A stretch of 64,000 nt of DNA from Chalara sp. BL73 (Eukaryota > Ascomycota > Leotiomycetes > Helotiales), in assembly GCA_918026815.1 (NCBI GenBank), contig CAKJVC010000124.1, positions 248,001 to 312,000 of the forward strand, read 5' to 3'. Shown here piece after piece: positions 20,649 through 34,800 of the stretch. The position numbers were made by a program, and so were the translations under genes. The notes beneath the pieces were generated by a model. It did no database searches. It was not told where the DNA came from and saw nothing but the letters and a program-made list of their open reading frames with translations. Within the stretch, counting starts at the first letter, position 1, and each line of letters opens with the position of its first letter.

Positions 20649-22274
20649 CTAGAACCAGAACTTCGAGTTCGGATTCGGAGCTCCCGTTTTCTGGCTTGAA
20701 TTATGATCCGCTATACTCTTTGGATACACATATCCAGCATACTTCGCCTTGAAGCCGGCCAATTCCTTTCCGCTCTTTCCAGCTCTAAGCACCCTCCAGC
20801 GAGACGTCAGCACGTCGGTATCAATGTACGTCCCTTTCAACCACCTCTCTCCAGTGCCAGTGTCGAATTGTCTACGGCCATGCAGAACTCGCCGGTTGTT
20901 GAAGATAACACATTCTCCTTCTTGTAACCTATACTCATGAAGATTTACATCCGACTCAACCTCCGTAACAAACTTCCGGAAAGTCTCTAACTTTTTTATG
21001 GCGTCTATTGTTGCTTCTTCGTTCATGTCCATCAAGTACTGATTTTGAAATGGTGGTGAATAGTTGATATAGAAGTCCTCTTGATTTGCGATCGCAGACT
21101 TGCCCTGGAACTTGTGCCTCTCCCGCCTTTCGAGGACGGGCCGAGAACGCGAGTAGTGCTGTCCTGCGTTTTCATAGTGGTATGGAATGTATAGCTCACG
21201 TAAATCCAACCTCTGCTGCCGTGACAAGTTCATTGCTGCTTTGTATGCATCCGAGAAGATTGAATTCCCGCCTTGACATGTGTTTTTGATACAGTGTAAA
21301 AACTGAAACCCAGGGGGATTCTCCATATACAGAAGATCCATATGCAGACCTAGATACTTTGCTGTGTACGCCACATTCTCAGCTTGAGGCTTGGATTTAA
21401 CATCCCAAGTGAGTCCGTAAAATGTATCTCTGATTTTACCAATTCGATTTGCAATGTTCTCTACCGCAGTTTCTGATTCTGGAACACCACGTAAAATTAT
21501 AAGGCCGTGCTTATTGAGCTCCTCCAAGGTTGTGCACAAAGCCTCGTCGGCGGATATGTAGTCCTCATAATTAACAAATCGAAGCTTCTGAGTAATAGCT
21601 CGGTTATCCCATTGAGAATATTTTTCACCAGAGTCCTTAGTTTGAGGAAGTTGATATCCACTTAGCCGTACTGTTGTTGTATGTGTTTCTCCAAAGCCCG
21701 AGACATCATTTAACCATGTGATATGGGCCAAATCTTTCTCCTGGTCAACCTGGAGATGTCGAAGTTGAATATCTACAGGGATGTCTGTGGACTGGAAATT
21801 CTTTTGCTTCGAGTAAGGATCTACACACTCCACACAAGTGCAAGAATCCCTAATGAAAAATGGGTGATATGCCTCCCACCAGTGACCTGCACTCTCACGC
21901 CATGTTGGGTGCAACAGCTCCTTTTTCAAATTTCGCTTCAAGCGCCTATAATAAGGTAGCCTCGTACTCTCACCAGTGATTTTCTCTTTGTCTTTTAGAG
22001 GCAGAAGGTTCGTCGATAAGCGCTGGTTGACATCTTCTGATGAACTACCCTTCTTCACATGCAATATAGGCGAGGTTTCTGTGCTCAGCCTCCGGATAGT
22101 ACACTTCATATTCCTGCTGTGGAATGTGCTTGCCATCTGCCGGGCGACCAAAGCCCACCGGCATTGCGACATTCCCCGTCCCAGTTCTCCCACGACACTG
22201 GAATGATGGATATTATAGGAAGAGGGGAAGCTGCGAGAGAGCCCGGCGGGCGACCGCAGTGATCTTGAGAGCAT
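20649..22274 (-). CDS. Gamma-butyrobetaine hydroxylase-like Fe(II)/2-oxoglutarate dioxygenase
   Basis: Intronless gene of 541 residues. The N-terminus is Arg/Ser-rich with few acidic residues, consistent with mitochondrial import. An N-terminal DUF971/GBBH-like domain follows, with HPFFIRDSCTCVECVDP providing Cys ligands for zinc. The C-terminal TauD-like catalytic domain has the iron ligands in LGLHMDLLY (H-x-D) and in RRVLHGRR (distal His), with the 2-oxoglutarate-binding Arg just beyond. This architecture is shared by gamma-butyrobetaine and trimethyllysine hydroxylases of carnitine biosynthesis; which of the two, or a third substrate, is not resolved. The gene is head-to-head with TPC1, with less than 0.5 kb between starts, so regulatory DNA may be shared. 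Confidence 0.85.
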   Translation of the reverse strand: MLSRSLRSPAGLSRSFPSSYNIHHSSVVGELGRGMSQCRWALVARQMASTFHSRNMKCTIRRLSTETSPILHVKKGSSSEDVNQRLSTNLLPLKDKEKITGESTRLPYYRRLKRNLKKELLHPTWRESAGHWWEAYHPFFIRDSCTCVECVDPYSKQKNFQSTDIPVDIQLRHLQVDQEKDLAHITWLNDVSGFGETHTTTVRLSGYQLPQTKDSGEKYSQWDNRAITQKLRFVNYEDYISADEALCTTLEELNKHGLIILRGVPESETAVENIANRIGKIRDTFYGLTWDVKSKPQAENVAYTAKYLGLHMDLLYMENPPGFQFLHCIKNTCQGGNSIFSDAYKAAMNLSRQQRLDLRELYIPYHYENAGQHYSRSRPVLERRERHKFQGKSAIANQEDFYINYSPPFQNQYLMDMNEEATIDAIKKLETFRKFVTEVESDVNLHEYRLQEGECVIFNNRRVLHGRRQFDTGTGERWLKGTYIDTDVLTSRWRVLRAGKSGKELAGFKAKYAGYVYPKSIADHNSSQKTGAPNPNSKFWF

Positions 22275-22733
22275 CGTGGAACAAAATGTGTGCGGTAAAC
22301 TCAGACCAGATAAATTGACCGAAATATCGTGCCCTGTCCGATGTACCTTACTTCAAGCTCTTATCCTCGGAATCATGGTCAGAAAGGGAGGTTAATAATG
22401 GCATGGAAAGTAAGAAGGATTGCTGAGAAAGAGGTAAGGTAGCCTCCTTACTCGACAAAATATTCTTCAGTGTCTACACCGGCTAAGGATAAAGATATAA
22501 TGTTTTTCTCGCTTTTCATAAACTCAAGGGACACAACTGGCCGAGGTTCAGGATAGGATCACGATCAGGTGTGTGCCCAAAGAAAAATATGGTCTGCCAA
22601 GATGTCGGGCTCCACTTCCACCACGACACCATCACCCGGACCACGAGTTCACGAATTTATTGAACACTCACATCAGGCCCGTCTCGATTGGGATATCTTA
22701 AAGGAATTAGCCCGGCAGTCAGCAGCTAGATGT
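22275..22733. promoter_or_regulatory. Divergent promoter region between dioxygenase and TPC1
   Basis: This 459-bp spacer separates two diverging mitochondrial-type genes. The frame ahead of the TPC1 start stays open back to 22569, but the residues look non-conserved, so I treat it as leader. No specific element could be assigned. Confidence 0.4.
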
Positions 22734-23859
22734 ATGTCTAGCAGCGGGGAGCATCTAAAGGATGAGGTACGAGGCTCAATGTGTTGGTCATTTCGATTTT
22801 CGTTGATAACAAGTACACCAGGGCTCAAAATCTCAAGTGGTGGTCGCCGGAGCCACTGCGGGATTGATTGCGAGGTATAATGTACCATATCATGACAACG
22901 TAATGCTAGCATCTGATATCTAACAGATTTGTTATTGCGCCACTCGATGTTGTCAAAATCCGTCTTCAACTACAGACACATTCTCTGTCAGACCCTTTAT
23001 CTCATCGGAACTTAAAGGGCTCCCCAATATATAAAGGCACGATTCCCACAATCAAGCATATACTGCGAGAAGAAGGTTTTACCGCATTATGGAAGGGAAA
23101 TATTCCGGCGGAGCTGATGTACGTTTCGTACAGCGCGATCCAGTTTACAACATACCGCTCAGTCACTCAAGCTCTGCAAACCATCCTTGGAGAGCATAGG
23201 ATACCTGCTGCAGCCGAGAGCTTCATTGCTGGAGCTAGTGCTGGTGCGGTGGCAACTACTGCTACTTATCCACTGGATCTCCTGCGCACTAGGTTTGCTG
23301 CGCAGGGAATGGAGAAAATATACCCATCATTAAAATCTGCTATACGCGAAATCGCGGTCAACGAAGGGCCGCGAGGGTTCTTTCAGGGCCTGGGAGCCGG
23401 TATAGGTCAGATTATACCATATATGGGACTCTTTTTTGCAACATATGAAACTCTACGATTGCCCATGGCCACACTACAACTTCCATTTGGATCTGGGGAT
23501 GCTACAGCTGGAGTGATGGCTTCGGTAATTGCAAAGACTGGAGTATTCCCCTTAGATCTTATCCGGAAGCGATTGCAGGTTCAAGGCCCTACTAGAGGCA
23601 AATATGTGCACAAGAATATTCCCGTGTACAAGGGTGTTTTCAAGACCATGAAGGACATTCTCAAGGTAGAGGGAACGCGAGGTCTCTACCGAGGATTGAC
23701 GGTGAGGTATGTAGAGTCAAACTTGTTCATTTCCTTCTGGCTAACATCGACAGTCTTTTCAAAGCTGCGCCAGCAAGCGCGGTGACAATGTGGACCTACG
23801 AGCGAGTATTGCGTTTCCTTCTTGAACTAGAAGCAAGACAGAAAGCGGAGCAATCCTAA
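22734..23859 (+). CDS. tpc1: Mitochondrial thiamine pyrophosphate carrier
   Basis: Four exons, 22734-22766, 22822-22874, 22927-23706 and 23754-23859, give 323 residues, the usual length. The carrier brings thiamine pyrophosphate across the inner mitochondrial membrane. Three tandem repeats each carry the carrier signature: [18 protein letters not shown] and PLDLIRKRL. The short first exon codes [11 protein letters not shown], a start typical of fungal Tpc1. The [11 protein letters not shown] segment after repeat-one helix 1 also matches that orthologue group. The last intron was placed at AG|GTATGT...GACAG|T, which restores the [20 protein letters not shown] end. Reading through it instead would give a shorter, wrong C-terminus. 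All sites are GT-AG. Confidence 0.9.
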
Positions 23860-24563
23860 ATAACTCCTGCAAAGCCTTCTTTCCGATGCCTCTGCAGCCT
23901 TTTGTTTTCTTGATAGCCTGATAGAGCTATAGAGCTGGTCAACTCTTCGTTCAGCAGCCTTTTTAATAGAATAATGAGATTTTTTAATATTCAAGCTTTA
24001 AACTTGATAAATATATCTATTCTGCTGTGATTCCATCATCTTCAATACCGAGTCTACATTGCTGATTCTTTATTGAGAAGCATCGACAAGGCTGGAAACG
24101 CAGCCTGGCTTGTGATTCATAGTATTTCTGTTATTGGCGGCATAATTCTCCTAGCTCATGATTCACATGCTTTCAGCCTTGCAAACCCGGGCTTGGCACT
24201 TGGTAGCCTCGCCGGGCAGATGGAAGGTTGACAGACAGACAATCACACCCACCTTCCTCGTGCAAGAACTGTCCTACAGGCATGGATTCAACACCTGCTG
24301 CTTGCTGTACAAATCTTCATACACTTCATATCTTTTGAACGTCCATTTCAACAAATCTGGGAATATTTTTATTTTCTTTTGTTCTTTTAGAATCCCGCCT
24401 ACCAATCTATCAAGCCCAATCTCTGCAACATGATTTCCAAAATGACCGACGTTCTCCCACCAAAAATGTTCGTTGTCTTTCTTCTCCCTGCCTCGCAATT
24501 TCCACCCATCCTCTCAGTATCTTTTGTTTGGCAGGGTGACATTTTAACATCTCTAGTGAGCCG
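23860..24563. other. Intergenic, no gene seen
   Basis: The spacer contains the TPC1 3' flank and the leader of the next gene. A Met-rich frame near 24431-24520 could be a short first exon of the downstream gene, but I could not find a convincing join. Confidence 0.4.
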
Positions 24564-25646
24564 TTGATCGGCCCATTGCTCGGGTGTTTGCTTCCTGCGA
24601 CAGTATCTTCACAGCCACCAGAAGCTCTACTTCCTCTGCTCTCCCCAACCCGTCGACAACGGATACAATACTTATCTGACGACCAAGATAAATCATGGCT
24701 TCTACACATACTACGACAACCTGCGTCTGCCGCTCAAGAAACAAATCTCTTGAATGTGGTCAATAGCAAGCGAGATCTCCTAGAACCACATCCCGTATCG
24801 GGAGAAGTCGAGGTAGACTGGGACAATATTGATGTGAGATATAAGAGGATTGACGTAGAGACATTGCATGCGCAGGTTCTTTTGACGGATTATGATCTGA
24901 TCGTGTGGTTGCTCTGGTGCGAGAATGGCCAGTCGAGTGGAACCCGTTGGACAATCTCTGATGTCTCGGTTCCCGACTCAGCATCGTTATGGGGATATCC
25001 TACCATAGATGCCAGCGAGGAGAATTACAACACCCTCAGTTTAACTGTTGGAGCCAACGATGACAAGGATGATGATGACGACAATGATGATTATTGGAAT
25101 CAATATGACAATATATCCGGCCAACCTACACCAGCGCCTGTCGGCAGTGTATCGTCGTCTGTGCCTCTATCAAACGGGAATGTGGATGAAGATGAGTATT
25201 ATGCGCAGTATGGTACCGTGCAACCGGCTATGGACAATCACGACCCAGATGAACAGCTTCAGCAAGGGGCTGTTCAAAGTAGCCTGGGTGGGGACGAGTT
25301 TACTCACCGGCTACAGCAACAACTATCACGGGACCTCGCGACTGATGCTGCTTCAGTTTCGCGACCAGATTCTGTTCCCCAAGATGATCATATGGATATA
25401 GTACATCCCCGCCCTTCTTCTAGCTCAAGCTCTCATAGCAGCCGTACAGTGGAACGGCTGGAGCGACAAGCAGAAGCGGTGGCGGGTAGAGAGTCGGCGG
25501 AGATTGGCATCAAGCAGCATATTAGCTCAAGCTTTAAAAGTCTGTATCGACTAGCTAAATCGACGGGTATCGATCGAGAGGAATTTGAGAGATTGATACG
25601 GACGGAGCTGGACGTTTTGCCATTATTGGACACGGAAGAGATCTAA
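24564..25646 (+). CDS. Acidic hypothetical protein with C-terminal helical domain
   Basis: A frame of 360 residues, probably a nearly complete gene. The start is unsure: the first ~15 residues could be replaced by an upstream exon. Residues ~15-150 look like a folded domain (PPEALLPLLSPTRRQRIQYLS, then VEVDWDNIDVRYKRIDVETL, then YDLIVWLLWC). A disordered middle follows with an Asp run (DDKDDDDDNDD), many Gln, Ser and Pro residues and a Ser run. A charged helical region near the C-terminus (IGIKQHISSSFKSLYRLAK) ends the protein. There is no signal peptide or membrane span. I do not recognise the family. It ends only 216 bp from the 3' end of the halogenase gene, which is read toward it, and it marks the left edge of the metabolite cluster. 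Confidence 0.7.
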   Translation: MIGPLLGCLLPATVSSQPPEALLPLLSPTRRQRIQYLSDDQDKSWLLHILRQPASAAQETNLLNVVNSKRDLLEPHPVSGEVEVDWDNIDVRYKRIDVETLHAQVLLTDYDLIVWLLWCENGQSSGTRWTISDVSVPDSASLWGYPTIDASEENYNTLSLTVGANDDKDDDDDNDDYWNQYDNISGQPTPAPVGSVSSSVPLSNGNVDEDEYYAQYGTVQPAMDNHDPDEQLQQGAVQSSLGGDEFTHRLQQQLSRDLATDAASVSRPDSVPQDDHMDIVHPRPSSSSSSHSSRTVERLERQAEAVAGRESAEIGIKQHISSSFKSLYRLAKSTGIDREEFERLIRTELDVLPLLDTEEI

Positions 25647-25862
25647 ATCACGTGGTACAATATCAACTTTGGATAGAGTTTGAATCATTAGCGGCGGCGT
25701 CTGGGTGTTATACTGCATAGCATCGGGTAAACTGAATACATTTATTTGATAGTGCATTGTAACCATACTCTTTTATATCACTCTTTAAATACGCATAGCC
25801 TTTTAGGTACTACGCATTGTTTTCTTCGCATCTCTTTGAACATCTGTAAATGCTGGTTGACA

Positions 25863-28541
<2,679 letters not shown>

Positions 28542-29982
28542 ATGGATCTCAAACAGGCTATCGCCATTTCCTCGGTGGTTGAAGAACTACGGGAGCTAAC
28601 CAATTCTCTGACCTCCATCTTAGGTGACAATAGTATTGGCGCTGCACTCCCTAGTTACGATCAATCTTCAGATTTAAAGAATTCATCTCTGGCTTCTGAG
28701 GATAAGCTCACAAAAACGAGATTTCAGATAGCAGATGCTGCCAGGAAGCTCACAACCCTCGCCTTAGGTTCAAGAGAGTCTTTACTTCGGTCAACTTTTA
28801 GTGTGAGAGAGTTTTGATATAAATGAAAACTAGGAAGAATTGAAGTTGACACATTTCCAGTATCATGATAGCCTTAGTTTGGCTATTATCTCTCGTTATT
28901 CAATTGCCAGAGCAGTACCACCTGAAGGCGCAATATCCATCCTCGAACTCAGCAAGAAAGTTGAAATATCGGAATTTCTAACACGTAGCATCCTTCGTCA
29001 CGCCATTGCGAGCGGGATCTTTCAGGAGACTACTCTTGAGCATGTTGAGCACAATGAAATCTCCAGGCTGCTTCTTGAGCCAACAATGGATGCATGGGTA
29101 GCGCATAGCGTCGATGAGGTCTTTCCGGCGTTGCCAGCCGTGCTTGATTCCTGGAGAAAGTTCCCAGCTGCAGATGAGCCGAACGAGAGCGCATTCTCAC
29201 TAACAGTTGGTGAGGGGAAGAATTTGTTTGAGTATTTTGGGGGCAATTCTATTGCTAGGGATCGATTTAGCCTTGCCATGTCAGGATTGACGGCTGGCGG
29301 GGAATACGCTATACAACATCTAGTTAAAGGCTTCCCTTGGTCTACATTGCAGGACAGGTCAGTGGTAGTCGATGTACGTTGCAATATTCCAGAATCTCAT
29401 GTCTTGCTAATGGGGAAAGGTCGGTGGTTCTGATGGTGCAGTTGCTCGTGCAATTGCGAATGAGAACCCTAACATCAGCCTCATTGTGCAAGACCTTGAA
29501 GGCGTTGTTGAACAAGGCAAAGCGTCGCTTCCTGCAAGCCTTAGGGACCAAGTCACGTTCCAAGCGCATAACTTCTTCTCGCCTCAACCATTGAAAGCAG
29601 ATGTTTATATCCTCCGCCATGTTCTGCATGACTGGCCAGACAAGTATTGCATTCAAATACTGCAACTACTGATATCCTCAATAAAGCCATCCTCGAAAAT
29701 CCTGGTCAACGATGCAATCATGATCCAACCGACGGAAACAAGCAAGGAACAGTACTGGATGATGAGGTGATTTTAATTTCCATGATATTACATTGGCAGT
29801 ATTAATGATTTCTCTATAGTGCAATGAATCTGCAGATGATGACTTTGCTAAACGCAAAGGAGCGCACGCTGCAGGATTGGAAGGACTTGTTTGCTAAAGC
29901 AGACCCGCGTTTGAGAATCACGTCAGTTACTACTCCTATAGGAAGTCAGATGAGTATTATTGAGCTTGTTATCTGTGATTAG
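28542..29982 (+). CDS. SAM-dependent O-methyltransferase (plant/fungal class II type)
   Basis: Four exons, 28542-28802, 28861-29373, 29420-29766 and 29820-29982, give 427 residues. The N-terminal ~200 residues form the helical dimerisation/winged-helix part (SRYSIARAVPPEGAISILEL). The catalytic domain has the SAM-binding VVDVGGSDGAVARAI motif, built across intron 2, then LIVQDLEGVVEQGK. The general base His lies in LRHVLHDWPDKY, and a C-terminal LQMMTLLNAKERTLQDW helix is typical of the family. It should methylate a hydroxyl of an aromatic polyketide or related product. Being divergent from a flavin halogenase supports that role. All introns are 46-58 nt, GT-AG, and close in phase to TAG at 29980-29982. 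Confidence 0.88.
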
Positions 29983-30951
29983 TCAAGCTCAGTGCGGTGT
30001 AGATGAGAAGACACCATGCTTGATTGCTACTTACCAAATCTGCTCTCCCGCATCGTTAATCAAAATAAACTTTCAGCCTCGGTCGTTTAATTCCAGTCTT
30101 TGCCTGTCTCCTTCTATCGTGCAGTAAAAGGCTGTACCACGTCATCTGTTCTCCGACCCGATGCAACGGTAATGTAACCCTAACAAATGGTTCCTGTGCT
30201 ACGTGTTCATGATACCCCCACTACCGCGTGATCTACCCTTCCAAATAAACTTGCGGAAAGTCAGATGTTCTGCACGCTTAGATGGCGGAGATTTATCATT
30301 GGCTTATACCTTCAATCCGTTCTAACTGCTTTCCAAGGCCACGGCAGCAAAGAAGTGCCAGCACGACGCCTCCACCCACTACTGGATGGCAAGCAGCAAT
30401 GCGAATACAACCTAAGAACCTCATTACCCCAGAACCGCGTTACTTTCTATGGGTGCTTCCGTACTCGGCAAGCCATGATTCCCCGCTCTTCATGTACGGG
30501 TTTTAAATGCTTATCAATAGCTCCCAGTCGAGAAAGATACGCAGCGCCATAACGTAATTCTTAACGTTCTCACACAATACTGGACGAATCAAGAAACTGT
30601 CCCCTCAATAGCCGGCATAGGGGGTCGTCTAGATAACCATGTTTAATAGCGAAGCAAATGGTCGTCCGCTTTTGGTGAGGAGTAAAAGGAAGGCTCAATC
30701 AGCCAAAACTCCAGGCTGATAGGTTTTCTCTCAGAAGAAGAAGGGACTTGAGCATTGGCTAGTTCGTAACTGAGTGGGACTTCTTGCACTCTGTAGATTC
30801 TTTTCGTTTCACTAGAACCAGAACTGCTTCAAACCGGTAACGAACGCTTCTGGCTTTCCATAGGATCAGACAAAAGTTAAGGAACGTCGCGCGGAGCGAA
30901 AACTCTGATTCAAAAGTCAGCCAGCGCGGGAGTTAGTATTTAACGTGCAAT
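29983..30951. other. Intergenic, no gene seen
   Basis: Nearly 1 kb between the O-methyltransferase stop and the monooxygenase start. Short frames near 30265-30552 overlap in two phases and look random. The last 250 bases presumably contain the promoter of the monooxygenase. Confidence 0.45.
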
Positions 30952-32957
30952 ATGAGAGTAGCAGTTATTGGAGCTGGTCCTGGTGGACTTATCACTCTGA
31001 AATATCTTACCCAAGCGCCGGCATTCCTTGACGCGAAACCTATAGAAGTGCGACTCTTTGAATCAGGTTCGGAAATTGGCGGAACGTTCCGTCAACGAAC
31101 GTACGAAGATGCTGAGGTATTATTACTTTGACCAGCTTCATCTCAATTGAAAAGTTCTGATGAAAATTGCAGCAAGTCTCTTCAAAGTACCTGACAACTT
31201 TCTCTGACTTCCGTCCTTCAAAAGAGGCGCCTGATTTCCTCCCAATCGCAGACTATGTAGTTTATTTGGAGGAGTACTGTACCGCGTTTGGGTTGTGGAA
31301 GTTTATGGAATTCTCTACGACAGTGACAAAACTTCAACGTCGAGGCGCTGGACATACTGTTTCTCTGAGAAGAGAAGATGGGACGACAGAGGATTGGGAA
31401 TGTGACGCCGTTGCTATCTGTACTGGGTTGCACGTCACCCCAAACGTGCCTGATGTGAAGGGGATTAAGAATGTCCCATTGGTTCTACATTCATCGCAGT
31501 TTAAAGAGAGGAAGCAATTTGGCAAGGACACAAATGTGGTTATATTGGGGACTGGCGAAACGGGCATGGATATGGGACATCTGGCTATCACGTCGCCAAC
31601 TCAAACCGTCACTTTATGTCATCGAAATGGATTTTTATGCGCGGCCAAGATAAGCATCATACTCTATGATAATCCTTTTATAAGCTGACGCCAGTTCACA
31701 GAGTTCCTAATCCTGTGCTATTTGGAAGGTTCCGATCAAGCGGGCCAGATCTACCTACAGATGTCAGTACTGCCAGTTTATTCGAATCTATGTATGTACA
31801 CAACATCATGAGAAAATCGCTTATACCATGGCGTTACTATGATGCATTCGTAAAGAATTCATTGTGGTTTATTTCTGGTACAAAGCATGGAATCGATCAG
31901 TGGATTGGTGGTCTTCCTGACAAGACGTATCACACATACGAGCGTAAGTCTCATGATTGCCTCTGAAATTCAAGGCCAGATTTGAAACCATTTAGTATTC
32001 TTCACCAAGTCTAGCCGAGCCATGCCATACATAAGCACGCCTTACAGATCCAAATCTCTCTTGCATCGCATTCGCTCCTTCATTGCACAGATACCGCTTC
32101 CTGAAACAAACAACCGAGTCATCGACCTCGCACCTTGGCCAAGTCATATTGACGACGATGGTATCATCCACTTCACCGAGAATGGGCGGCCCGAAGCCGA
32201 GAGAATGCGAAATGTGAAGCGTAAAGTCGATGTTTTAATCTTTGCCACAGGATACGATCAAACATTCCCATTCTTGGACGAGACATATCCCCGGCCCGAA
32301 GATGCGGACATCCGGCGGGTATGGAAGACGGGAGACGAAACTGTTGGTTACATTGGCTTCTTGAGGCCCAGTTTTGGTATGTCCTCATAAAAAATCTCTC
32401 ATTAGACCTTCGAGTGGGGGGAATTTACTAATTCTACACGAAAGGGGCAATTCCGCCACTTGCAGAATTCCAAGCTCAGCTCTGGGTTCTGGCCCTGCTG
32501 AACAAGCTTCCACATCCTCTCATCAAAGAAGAGCATTATCGGTTGCACATGCCAGAAGACCGAAGGATCCAGTATGGGGTTGATCATGAAAACTACGCAT
32601 ACCAGCTAGCGCTTGATATGGAGTCTGCTCCAAGCGCCGCATACATGCTGACCCGTGGCCCGAAAATGTTCATCACATGGGCTCTAGGCGCTAATTTCAA
32701 CACCAAGTTTCGTTTGGTTGGACCTTGGGCTTTTCAAGAAGCGGAGAACATCATGAAAGGGGAGCTCTGGGAGACAATAACGAGACGAGGAGGCTTTTTC
32801 GGTATGTTCTGTTTCTGATTTCTGAACTTTGAATAACGTCTAATTACTGAATGCAATTCTAGGGCTGATAGTTCTTTCTGCTATCCCTATGTCGGTTTTT
32901 GGTCCCATTAACTTTTTTGTCTGGCTACTTGCCTCGATAGGTTTGCTGCGCGGTTAA
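30952..32957 (+). CDS. Flavin-containing (FAD/NADPH) monooxygenase, one splice donor non-canonical
   Basis: Six exons: 30952-31116, 31173-31649, about 31685-31943, 31996-32376, 32445-32801 and 32863-32957, about 577 residues. The FAD motif is GAGPGG in VAVIGAGPGGL; the NADPH motif is GTGETG at ~31550; LIFATGYDQTFPF is the C-terminal FMO landmark. A hydrophobic C-terminal segment (FFVWLLASIGLL) could anchor it to membrane. Five of the joins are canonical or clean. At intron 2 there is no GT: after CAAK the sequence reads ATAAGC. A frame-keeping join is ATAAGC...TTATAAG (only 35 nt); a 53-nt variant ending CACAG, with a good CTGAC branch site, would need a GA donor. Without splicing, translation stops after ~15 codons. 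The gene may be defective or mis-sequenced here. Role in the cluster: oxidation of a late intermediate (inference). Confidence 0.75.
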
Positions 32958-32987
32958 CGGAATTTTTCCTTCTCACAGGCTATGTTA

Positions 32988-33006
32988 AAAAAAAAAAAAA
33001 AAAAAC
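32988..33006 (+). repeat. Poly(A) run
   Basis: A run of about 19 A residues lies 30 bases after the monooxygenase stop. It could be a simple homopolymer or the tail of an old retro-insertion, but no element body is visible next to it. Confidence 0.6.
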
Positions 33007-33214
33007 TTTCAGGTACAAATTGATATCGGATGTCGATTCCATAGTTCATAAAAATTCAAGTAAAATAAAAATAACGGGCTGCCGCTGTTGCAATATATCA
33101 CATTACAGTGTAGTGCTATCATATTCTCTACCATTGCGGAATAGAAAGTGACCACAACAGGAGGTGATTGCTCTATGTTTCTTATTCTCAGCTACCTGCA
33201 GTAGGCTCCCTCTA

Positions 33215-33622
33215 TCAAGAAATACTGGTCTTTGGAGAGATATCCTCACTATTCCATCGTCTTCTAGTCCCTTTCGTATAGTCTACATCCCGAAACACGA
33301 TTCCGCTAAAGTGATCAATGCGACGGCTCAGGTTTCTGCTCGCAGGTGTCCACAGGCCATTACCGTCATCCCACATCTCCCCGTCTATCTTCACGGCCTT
33401 GCGCAAAGCTCCGGCCTTCTCTACCTTATTGGTGTCGAGAACTCTTTTGGCAATCTCATCTTCATCTATGAATATACCTCGTCCCCGGATCATATCACCA
33501 CACGAAGGATCCCACAGTCCCCAATTCTTCTTAATTGGTTTTTGAGATGTTAGGGTTTTCGTTCGCCGTATGGGACTTTTACCCTCGAACATTAGTATTA
33601 ACTGCTTGACTCGGGAAGACAT
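33215..33622 (-). CDS. Small basic hypothetical protein
   Basis: Single-exon frame of 135 residues beginning MSSRVKQLILMFEGKS. It is rich in Lys, Arg, Asp and Trp with no long hydrophobic segment, so probably soluble. Recognisable local features are only KKNWGLWDPSCGDMIRGRGI and DEDEIAKRVLDTNKVEKAG, which have the charge pattern of real protein. A competing plus-strand frame overlaps it completely (33164-33553) and looks less protein-like. I do not know the family, and its membership of the metabolite cluster is unsupported. Confidence 0.45.
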   Translation of the reverse strand: MSSRVKQLILMFEGKSPIRRTKTLTSQKPIKKNWGLWDPSCGDMIRGRGIFIDEDEIAKRVLDTNKVEKAGALRKAVKIDGEMWDDGNGLWTPASRNLSRRIDHFSGIVFRDVDYTKGTRRRWNSEDISPKTSIS

Positions 33623-34800
33623 ATTGGCTTATTCTATGAAGACTTCTAATCAAGCGGCTATGCAAACTTAATTACCAGATCTCATCTACTACTCAATAGG
33701 ACTAACGGTAGGGGAGAAAAGAGAATTCTAGGGTACAGCCGGAATTTAAGATGAATAAGTATTGTTCAATTATTGATCAATACATGTTCTTGTGACTAAA
33801 TCCAGCATATCATTGGAGGTCACTGTTCAATCATTATCGCTGGTGGATTACGAAGAGCCAATACGAGAAGAAAGAAATTAAATAACATTATTGTCTGTGG
33901 CTTTTGGTATCAAACAATAAGGTCAAAAAGGACAATGGGCAGTCGCGCAAAAATTTAATATTTGTTCTTTATGTCATTACCCCAACACATTCGGGTCCAG
34001 GCGACTTTGTATTGCTATCCTTATTTCCTAGCTTGCCTTTATTCTGTTTACAAGTGGCAAGCGGATGCAGAACAATTAATATATCTAGTCTCATTCGGCT
34101 TAAAACAAACAAAGGAAGCACCAAGAAATCCAATAACTAAGCACAGATAATAAATGCGATTATATTACCTCCAATTACCAATTTCAGATGCGTAGTTTAT
34201 TCCAACTAGACCAATTTTCACGAGTGAACAACCTGCTAAAAAGCTTTCGCTGCGAAAACAGGGATAGGGCGAATGAGTCAAGAAAAGGTTACGTTACCGA
34301 GGAGAACTATAACATATCTCACCTATCGAACATCCTTCTTTGTGTATTCTCCCTGGGCCGTCTAATCGGCTACACTCAAAGCCACATCTACGCCTGGCCT
34401 TGCAGCAGGCGAGGTGCCTAACCCAGCTTTCGTTACAAAGACTGCTGCTAACAATATAAGATATGTGTATCCTTGTGTACATGGAATATCCTACTCACCA
34501 AGTAAATCACCTTCGCCCCGCGCACTTTCAGCGCGCGTCCAGCACAGAATGGAAGTATAACTTTAGAGCACCCCCAGGCGATACCCCTAACGCCGGCTCT
34601 ATTCGTACGAGCAGTCCAGTTTATAATATTGATATGGCTCCAACAGATCCCTCCTGGAGGTGCGCTTCGTGGCTGAAAGTAAAAAGTATCCTATCTCAGG
34701 TAGCACGTTACAAAAGCATCTGAGCGGCCATTGAGCCCTAAACAGTCTATTCATCTATAGTGTATATTCTAGTCTATCCGGCAAAATCAAATGTAGAGCC
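33623..34800. other. Intergenic, no gene seen
   Basis: About 1.2 kb, AT-rich in its first half. Short frames occur but none has sensible composition or splice partners. Confidence 0.45.

Noticed and set aside
22569..22733. Longer TPC1 protein starting at 22569 or 22602
   Set aside because: The frame is open, but the canonical Tpc1 N-terminus starts at [11 protein letters not shown], and the extra residues are unlike a carrier.
33164..33553. Plus-strand frame of 129 codons
   Set aside because: Complete overlap with a more protein-like minus-strand frame at 33215-33622.
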